The notes under the pieces: generated by a model
Database searches by the model: none
Told to the model about the DNA's origin: nothing
The model's input: only the letters and a program-made list of their open reading frames with translations
Assembly: GCA_031081585.1 (NCBI GenBank)
Contig: JAVHLY010000009.1
Location: 1 to 64,000 of the forward strand
From: Armatimonadota bacterium
GTDB taxonomy: Bacteria; Sysuimicrobiota; Sysuimicrobiia; Sysuimicrobiales; Humicultoraceae
Direction: 5' to 3'
DNA: 64,000 bases
Shown here: piece by piece, positions 59,518 to 64,000 of the stretch
Position numbering within the stretch: the first letter of the stretch is position 1
How the letters are laid out: each line of letters starts with the position of its first letter
Position numbers and translations under genes: made by a program

Positions 59518-60737
59518 CCGCCCCCCGGGGCGTGGCCATCCTGGGCTCGACCGGGTCGGTCGGCCGGGCCGCGCTCGAAGTCGTGCTCGCCTCCCCGAGG
59601 CGTCTGCGGGTCGTGGCGCTGGCCGCGCGTCGTGACATCGAGCGGCTGGCGGCCCAGGTCGAGCGTGCCCGGCCGCAGCTCGTGGCCGTCGCCGACCCTG
59701 AGGCGGCCGAGGCGCTGCGCCGACGCCTGGGCGACGCTGTCTCGCCCGCCGCCGGTGCACCCGAGACCCCCGGCCCGGCGGATGGCGGCCCCGTGGTCGT
59801 GGGGGGCCCCGAGGGTCTGGTGGCCGCGGCCACTCACCCCGAGGCCGAGGTCGTGGTGGTGGGGATCGTGGGGATCGCGGCCCTGCGCCCCACCCTGGCG
59901 GCGGCCGAGTGGGGAAAGCGCATCGCCCTGGCCAGCAAGGAGGTCCTGGTGGCGGCCGGCCCCCTGCTGCTGGCGGCCGCCCGCCGCCGCGGTGCGGTGA
60001 TCGTGCCGGCGGACAGCGAGCACAACGCCCTCTTCCAGTGCCTGGCCGGCGAGGCCCCGGAGAGTGTCGCCCGGGTGGTCCTCACCGCCTCGGGCGGCCC
60101 CGTCCTGCGCCGACCCCTGGAGACGCTGGACAGGGTGACGCCCGAGGAGGTCCTCGCCCACCCGGTCTGGCGCATGGGGCCACGCATCACGGTCGACTCC
60201 GCCACGATGATGAACAAGGGGCTGGAGGTCATCGAGGCGAGCCACCTCTTCGGTCTGCCGCCCGAGCGCATCGAGGTGCTGGTCCACCCCCAGGCGGTGG
60301 TCCACGGGATGGTGGAGTTCGTCGACGGCAGCGTGAAGGCCATCCTGGCCCTGCCGGACATGCGCATCGTCCTGCACCACGCCCTGCACCACCCGGAGCG
60401 GCGTCCGGCGCCCTTCGGGCATCTGGACCTGGCCGCGCTCGGCCCCCTGACCTTCGAGCGTCCCGACCCCGACCGCTATCCGGCCCTGTCCCTGGCCCGC
60501 CAGGCGGCCCGCGCCGGCGGGACGGCACCGGCGGTGCTGAACGCCGCCGACGAGGTGGCGGTGGCCCGCTTCCTGGCCGGGGCGCTCCCGTTTGGGGACA
60601 TCGTGCGGGTGGTGCGCCGTGTCGTGGAGGCCCACACCCCTGTGGCCGAGCCGGACCTGGAGGCGATCCTCGAAGCCGACCGGTGGGCCCGCGCGGAAGC
60701 CGCCCGGGTGAGCGACACCACCCGCGGGCGGGCGTGA
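59514..60737 (+). CDS. dxr: 1-deoxy-D-xylulose 5-phosphate reductoisomerase Dxr
   Basis: A 407-residue MEP-pathway enzyme converting deoxyxylulose phosphate to methylerythritol phosphate with NADPH. Motifs are the nucleotide fold ILGSTGSVGRAAL, the metal site VPADSEHNALFQCL, ASGGPVLRRPLE, HPVWRMGPRITVDSATMMNKGLE split over two blocks, and NAADEVAVARFL. The usual ANKE motif reads ASKEVLVAAG. GTG 59514 overlaps the ispF stop. It is placed between ispF and ispE so three further pathway genes sit side by side; the linked cdsA/rseP gene common elsewhere is absent. Confidence 0.93.
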   Translation: MTAPRGVAILGSTGSVGRAALEVVLASPRRLRVVALAARRDIERLAAQVERARPQLVAVADPEAAEALRRRLGDAVSPAAGAPETPGPADGGPVVVGGPEGLVAAATHPEAEVVVVGIVGIAALRPTLAAAEWGKRIALASKEVLVAAGPLLLAAARRRGAVIVPADSEHNALFQCLAGEAPESVARVVLTASGGPVLRRPLETLDRVTPEEVLAHPVWRMGPRITVDSATMMNKGLEVIEASHLFGLPPERIEVLVHPQAVVHGMVEFVDGSVKAILALPDMRIVLHHALHHPERRPAPFGHLDLAALGPLTFERPDPDRYPALSLARQAARAGGTAPAVLNAADEVAVARFLAGALPFGDIVRVVRRVVEAHTPVAEPDLEAILEADRWARAEAARVSDTTRGRA

Positions 60738-61756
60738 GGGCAGCTGCCCGCCCCGCGGCCCCACGGCGGAGTCTGCGCGGCCGGCGCCCCGCAGCCCAGC
60801 CGACACTCGTCGTCCGGGCCCGGGCCAAGATCAACCTGGCCCTCGACGTCCTGGGGCGCCGGCCTGACGGGTACCACGACGTGGCCACGGTACTCCACAC
60901 CATCGCCCTGCACGACACCCTGATGCTGCGTCCCCACCGCAGCGCGATCCAGCTGGCGCTGGCGCCCGGGGCGGCGGCCTCGGGGGTGCCGCTCAGCGAG
61001 CGCAACCTGGTGGTGCAGGCGGCGCAGCGCCTCCGCGAGCGTTTTGCCGTGCGGGCGGGCGCCCGGATCACCCTGCACAAGGCGATCCCCGTGGCGGCCG
61101 GCCTGGGCGGCGGCAGCGCCGATGCGGCGGGGGCCCTCGTGGGTCTGGCGCGCCTGTGGCGCCTGCGCGCGGATGCGGCGACGCTGCACGCACTGGCCGC
61201 AGCCCTCGGGGCCGACGTGCCCTTCCTCCTCAGAGGTGGGGCGGCGCTGGGGAGGGGACGGGGGGATCGGCTCGAGCCCCTGCCCGCGCTCCCCCCGCTG
61301 CCCGTCGTGCTGGCCCGGCCGCCTGTGGCCATCTCCACGGCCTGGGCCTATGCGGCCCTCGACCGGGCCCGTGGGGCCCACCCGGGAGCGGCCCGAGAGC
61401 GGGAGCACCGTGTCCAGCGGGTGCCGCGGCCGGACGTGGCCGCGGCGGCTCGGGCCCTCGCCGCCGGCGACCTGCGGGCGCTCGGCAAGGCCGCAGGGAA
61501 CGTCTTCTCAGCCGTCGTGGAGCGGCGCCACCCGATCGTCCGGGACCTCGCCGCCGTCCTGCGCCGGCACGGGGCCGTGGTGGCCGGTCTGTCGGGCAGC
61601 GGACCGGTGGTCTACGGAGTCCTGGAAGATGCCCGCCGCGCACGGGCCGCGGCGGCCGCGCTCCGCCGCCTCCCCGGCGTGGAGGTCTGGCTGACGCGCT
61701 TGAGCGCCCGGGGCGTGACGGTGGAGCGTCGGCGCCCGCAGGGGCCACGGTGGTGA
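60734..61756 (+). CDS. ispE: 4-diphosphocytidyl-2-C-methyl-D-erythritol kinase IspE
   Basis: A 340-residue GHMP kinase of the MEP pathway. After a basic Ala/Arg-rich leader (about 27 residues) come ARAKINLALDVLGRRPDGYH, the ATP loop PVAAGLGGGSADAAGALVGL, ADVPFLLRGGAALGRGRG and the C-terminal VAGLSGSGPVVYGV. Start GTG 60734 overlaps the dxr stop; an internal start nearer the conserved region is possible. Its stop precedes the leaderless-type promoter of the next gene. Confidence 0.92.
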   Translation: MRAAARPAAPRRSLRGRRPAAQPTLVVRARAKINLALDVLGRRPDGYHDVATVLHTIALHDTLMLRPHRSAIQLALAPGAAASGVPLSERNLVVQAAQRLRERFAVRAGARITLHKAIPVAAGLGGGSADAAGALVGLARLWRLRADAATLHALAAALGADVPFLLRGGAALGRGRGDRLEPLPALPPLPVVLARPPVAISTAWAYAALDRARGAHPGAAREREHRVQRVPRPDVAAAARALAAGDLRALGKAAGNVFSAVVERRHPIVRDLAAVLRRHGAVVAGLSGSGPVVYGVLEDARRARAAAAALRRLPGVEVWLTRLSARGVTVERRRPQGPRW

Positions 61757-61763
61757 GGTCTGC

Positions 61764-61769
61764 TATCAT
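61764..61769 (+). promoter_or_regulatory. Extended -10 box for leaderless M24 peptidase
   Basis: TGC-TATCAT (61761-61769) is a near-ideal extended -10 element. ATG 61778 is eight bases downstream, so the transcript would begin at or just before the start codon. No ribosome site precedes the ATG. Confidence 0.5.
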
Positions 61770-61777
61770 CCTGCTGT

Positions 61778-62884
61778 ATGTCTGCTGTGTGGCTGCCGCT
61801 CGATGAGCGCCTGTTGCGGGCGCGGGCCCGCCTGGAGGAGGAGCAGCTCGACGCCCTCGTCGTGCTCAAGCCCCAGAACCGCACCTACCTGACCGGCTTC
61901 ACCGGCGGGGGCCCGTCCCACGACACCTGGCGGGACGGCGTGGCGCTGCTCACCCCGACCGAGGTCCACCTGCTGATCGACTTCCGCTACCTGGACCAGG
62001 CCGTCCAAGAGGCGCCGCAGGCCCGGCACGTCCGCGTGAGCAACATGGCCGAAGGCCTGGCGGAGCTGGTCGGCCACCTGGGGGTGCGCCGCCTGGGCTT
62101 CGAGAGCGAGGTCCTGACCGTGGCCCAGTGGCGGCAGCTCGCCGAGCGCCTCCCGGAGGTGGAGCTGGTCCCCGTGGCCGGCCTCGACCGGATCCGCTGG
62201 CGCAAGGACCCGGAGGAGGTGGAGCGCATCCGCCGGGCGGCGGCCATCGGCGATACGGCGTTCCGCGCCGTGCTGCCGCTGGTACGGCCCGGCGTGCGCG
62301 AGCGCGAGCTGGCGCTGGAACTGGAGTTCCAGATGCGCCGCGCGGGAGCGGAGGCGCTGGCCTTCGACGTGGTGGTGGCCTCGGGCCCGCGCTCGGCCAT
62401 GCCCCACGGGCGGGCGTCCGACCGCCCGCTGCATGCGGGGGACCTGGTGACCTTCGACTTCGGGGCGGTCGTCGGGGGGTACCGCTCCGACTGCACCCGC
62501 ACCGTGGTTGTGGGCCGCGCCACCGCGGAGCAGCGGCGCGTCTACGAGGCGGTGCGGCGGGCCCAGGAGGCGGCCGAGGCGGGGTTGCGCCCGGGGATGA
62601 CGGGCAAAGCCGGGGATGCGCTGGCGCGCGACCTCCTCACCGCCGCCGGCTTCGGGGAGGCCTTCGGCCACAGCCTGGGCCACGGGGTGGGCCTGGAGGT
62701 GCACGAGGGGCCCACGCTCTCGCCGCGGGAGGAGGCGACGCTGGAGCCGGACGTCGTCCTCACCGTGGAGCCGGGAATCTACCGCTCGGGGTGGGGCGGG
62801 GTGCGCATCGAGGACCTGGTGGTCCTGCGCGACGGCGGCGTGGAGGTCCTCACCGGGCTGCCGAAAGACCTGCTGGAGGTGTAA
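61778..62884 (+). CDS. Xaa-Pro aminopeptidase/dipeptidase, M24 family
   Basis: A 368-residue pita-bread metallopeptidase. The N-terminal creatinase-like domain (about 1-125) has LKPQNRTYLTGFTGGGPSHDT. The catalytic domain has the metal ligands in VTFDFGAVVGGYRSDCTRT, GHSLGHGVGLEVHEGP, TVEPGIYRSGWGGVRIED. It removes N-terminal residues before proline or splits Xaa-Pro dipeptides. Such a gene very often precedes efp in bacteria, as here. A leaderless-type promoter overlaps the ispE end. Confidence 0.9.
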   Translation: MSAVWLPLDERLLRARARLEEEQLDALVVLKPQNRTYLTGFTGGGPSHDTWRDGVALLTPTEVHLLIDFRYLDQAVQEAPQARHVRVSNMAEGLAELVGHLGVRRLGFESEVLTVAQWRQLAERLPEVELVPVAGLDRIRWRKDPEEVERIRRAAAIGDTAFRAVLPLVRPGVRERELALELEFQMRRAGAEALAFDVVVASGPRSAMPHGRASDRPLHAGDLVTFDFGAVVGGYRSDCTRTVVVGRATAEQRRVYEAVRRAQEAAEAGLRPGMTGKAGDALARDLLTAAGFGEAFGHSLGHGVGLEVHEGPTLSPREEATLEPDVVLTVEPGIYRSGWGGVRIEDLVVLRDGGVEVLTGLPKDLLEV

Positions 62885-62901
62885 GACGGGGAGGGGAGGG
62901 C

Positions 62902-63465
62902 ATGATCGCGGCCAACGACTTCCGGCCGGGCATGGTGGTGGAGATCGACGGCGAGCTGCACGTGGTGATGGAGTTCCAGCACATCAAGCGCGGGCGCGGC
63001 ACGGCCATCGTCCGGACGCGGCTGCGCAATCTGAAGACCGGGGCCATCACCGAGCGCACCTTCATGCCCGAGGAGCGCTACCCGCGGGCGTTCATGGAGC
63101 GCAAGCCGATGCTCTACCTCTACCACGACGGGACGTACTACGTCTTCATGGACCAGGAGAGCTTCGAGCAGGTCTCCCTGGACGCGGCGCTGCTGGGCGA
63201 CGCCACGCGGTGGCTGCGGGAGAACACCGAGGTCCAGGTCGTCTTCCACGACGGCCGGCCCCTCGGTGTGGAGCTGCCCAACGCCGTGGAGCTGGCGGTG
63301 GTGGAGACCGCCCCCGGCGTGCGGGGCGACACGGTGCACGGGGGAGGGAAACCGGCGCGCCTGGAGACCGGGGCGGTGGTCCAGGTGCCCTTCTTCGTCG
63401 AGACCGGCGACCGCATCCGCGTGGACACCCGGACCGGGGAGTACATCGAGCGCGTGAAGCCATGA
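62902..63465 (+). CDS. efp: Translation elongation factor P
   Basis: A 187-residue EF-P with three beta-barrel domains: FRPGMVVEIDGELHVVMEF, RYPRAFMERKPMLYLYHDG and the C-terminal QVPFFVETGDRIRVDTRTGEY. The loop that reaches the peptidyl-transferase centre reads IKRGRGTA, with Arg at the tip where E. coli and Bacillus have a modified Lys. Arg is known from rhamnosylated EF-P, but the surrounding sequence differs. EF-P relieves ribosome stalling at proline runs, of which PilP and PilW here have six-residue examples. GGGGAGGG precedes ATG 62902. Confidence 0.93.
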   Translation: MIAANDFRPGMVVEIDGELHVVMEFQHIKRGRGTAIVRTRLRNLKTGAITERTFMPEERYPRAFMERKPMLYLYHDGTYYVFMDQESFEQVSLDAALLGDATRWLRENTEVQVVFHDGRPLGVELPNAVELAVVETAPGVRGDTVHGGGKPARLETGAVVQVPFFVETGDRIRVDTRTGEYIERVKP

Positions 63466-63486
63466 GCCGGCGGGGCGCGTGACCCG

Positions 63487-63900
63487 ATGAGCCCGCGGCG
63501 CCGGGCGCGCGACGTGGCGCTGCAGGTCCTCTTCCAGGCCGACGTGGGGAAGGCCCCGCTCGAGGACGTCCTCGAGCAGGTGCGGGCGGAGCGGCCTCGC
63601 GAGGAGTGGCCCTTCATCGTTGAGCTGTGCAGCGGGGTGTGGGCGCGCCGGGCGGAGATCGACCGTCTCATCGCCGAGCACCTCAGCGGGTGGACGCTCG
63701 ACCGCATGCCGGCGGTGGACCGGGCGGTGCTGCGCCTGGCCCTCTACGAGCTGCTGGCCATGGACACCCCGCCCAACGTCGTCATCAACGAGGCGGTGGA
63801 GCTGGCGAAGAAGTACGGGACGGAGGACTCGGGACGCTTCGTGAACGGGGTCCTCGGCGCCGTCTACCGGGAGCGCCTCTCCCGGGTGCAGGGGCAGTGA
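63487..63900 (+). CDS. nusB: Transcription antitermination factor NusB
   Basis: A 137-residue all-helical NusB: RRRARDVALQVLFQADVG at the start, DRLIAEHLSGWTLDRMPAVD and AVLRLALYELL in the middle, NVVINEAVELAKKYGTEDS and RFVNGVLGAV at the end. It binds boxA RNA with NusE in rRNA antitermination. efp-nusB adjacency is common. ATG 63487 is 21 bases after the efp stop. Confidence 0.93.
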   Translation: MSPRRRARDVALQVLFQADVGKAPLEDVLEQVRAERPREEWPFIVELCSGVWARRAEIDRLIAEHLSGWTLDRMPAVDRAVLRLALYELLAMDTPPNVVINEAVELAKKYGTEDSGRFVNGVLGAVYRERLSRVQGQ

Positions 63901-63902
63901 CC

Positions 63903-64000
63903 GTGGAGGAGGCCGCCGTCGTCCGCGCGCGGGTGCGGCTGCGCGGGCTCGTCCAGGGGGTGGGGTTTCGCTTCTTCGCCCAGCGCGAGGCGGCCCGCCT
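63903..64000 (+). CDS. Acylphosphatase, N-terminal part
   Basis: The frame from GTG 63903 runs off the window after 32 codons. It contains the acylphosphatase signature RLRGLVQGVGFRFFAQREA, with the catalytic Arg after GVGF. These ~90-residue enzymes hydrolyse acyl phosphates in the cytosol. A longer HypF-type protein beginning with this domain cannot be excluded because the rest is missing. Confidence 0.82.
   Translation, partial: MEEAAVVRARVRLRGLVQGVGFRFFAQREAAR

Overview
The window is a high-GC (about 70 % by eye) chromosomal segment dominated by type IV pilus (T4P) genes. A secretin with an AMIN domain and a PilP-like partner implies a diderm (outer-membrane) bacterium. The PilM-N-O / PilP-Q arrangement, the large ComZ-like PilX proteins and the DUF4388-like and roadblock proteins recall Deinococcus-Thermus and neighbouring deep-branching high-GC lineages. 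I cannot assign a phylum from the sequence alone. There are no rRNA or tRNA genes, CRISPR arrays or transposases.

Layout. 1-3061: end of a TAXI-type TRAP solute-binding protein, then a three-gene unit of DUF4388-like proteins and an 8-TM protein. 3145-4692: a housekeeping-type -35 box, a class I cyclic-di-GMP (GEMM-I) riboswitch, a perfect terminator-like palindrome, then a SigB/SigF-type sigma factor and a roadblock/LC7 protein. 4741-7862: first minor-pilin operon (FimT/GspH, PilV, PilW, PilX types). 7916-18702: motor block with two PilB ATPases, a DnaB-like ATPase, a MerR regulator, PilT, PilC and the major pilin PilA. 18767-24683: a glycosylation island (two GT-C enzymes, a GT2, an O-antigen-ligase-like protein, GtrA) that looks lower in GC. 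24703-30211: MoxR, DUF58 and a TgpA-like transglutaminase whose C-terminus is fused in frame to a complete prepilin. 30591-35029: a PMT-type protein O-mannosyltransferase, its likely lipid-sugar GT2, and two further GT-C proteins. 35259-46237: three successive paralogous minor-pilin cassettes, two with long Pro-Thr tails. 46539-54308: PilM, PilN, PilO, a GAF-GGDEF diguanylate cyclase, PilD, PilP-like protein and secretin PilQ. 54351-58084: small exported proteins, an ECF sigma / anti-sigma / RseB-like trio and TatA. 58229-64000: ordinary housekeeping genes (ispD-ispF-dxr-ispE, M24 peptidase, efp, nusB, acylphosphatase).

How the parts fit. The strongest new observation is a candidate regulatory circuit. 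Three promoter-like sites with the same architecture (GTCTA[T/G]-N14-GGGTAT, the SigB/SigF promoter type) lie upstream of the first minor-pilin operon (4741), pilA (18077) and the pilP-pilQ operon (51816). The window encodes one SigB/SigF-type sigma factor, and its leader contains a c-di-GMP riboswitch followed by a terminator-like hairpin. A diguanylate cyclase with an intact product-inhibition site follows pilO. This suggests c-di-GMP controls synthesis of a pilus-dedicated sigma factor.

Two further proposals stand out. The transglutaminase-prepilin fusion has a topology that would let prepilin peptidase release a pilin from a polyprotein. The PT-rich minor-pilin tails are plausible substrates of the PMT mannosyltransferase encoded a few kilobases upstream. 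All assignments come from reading motifs; no searches were run.
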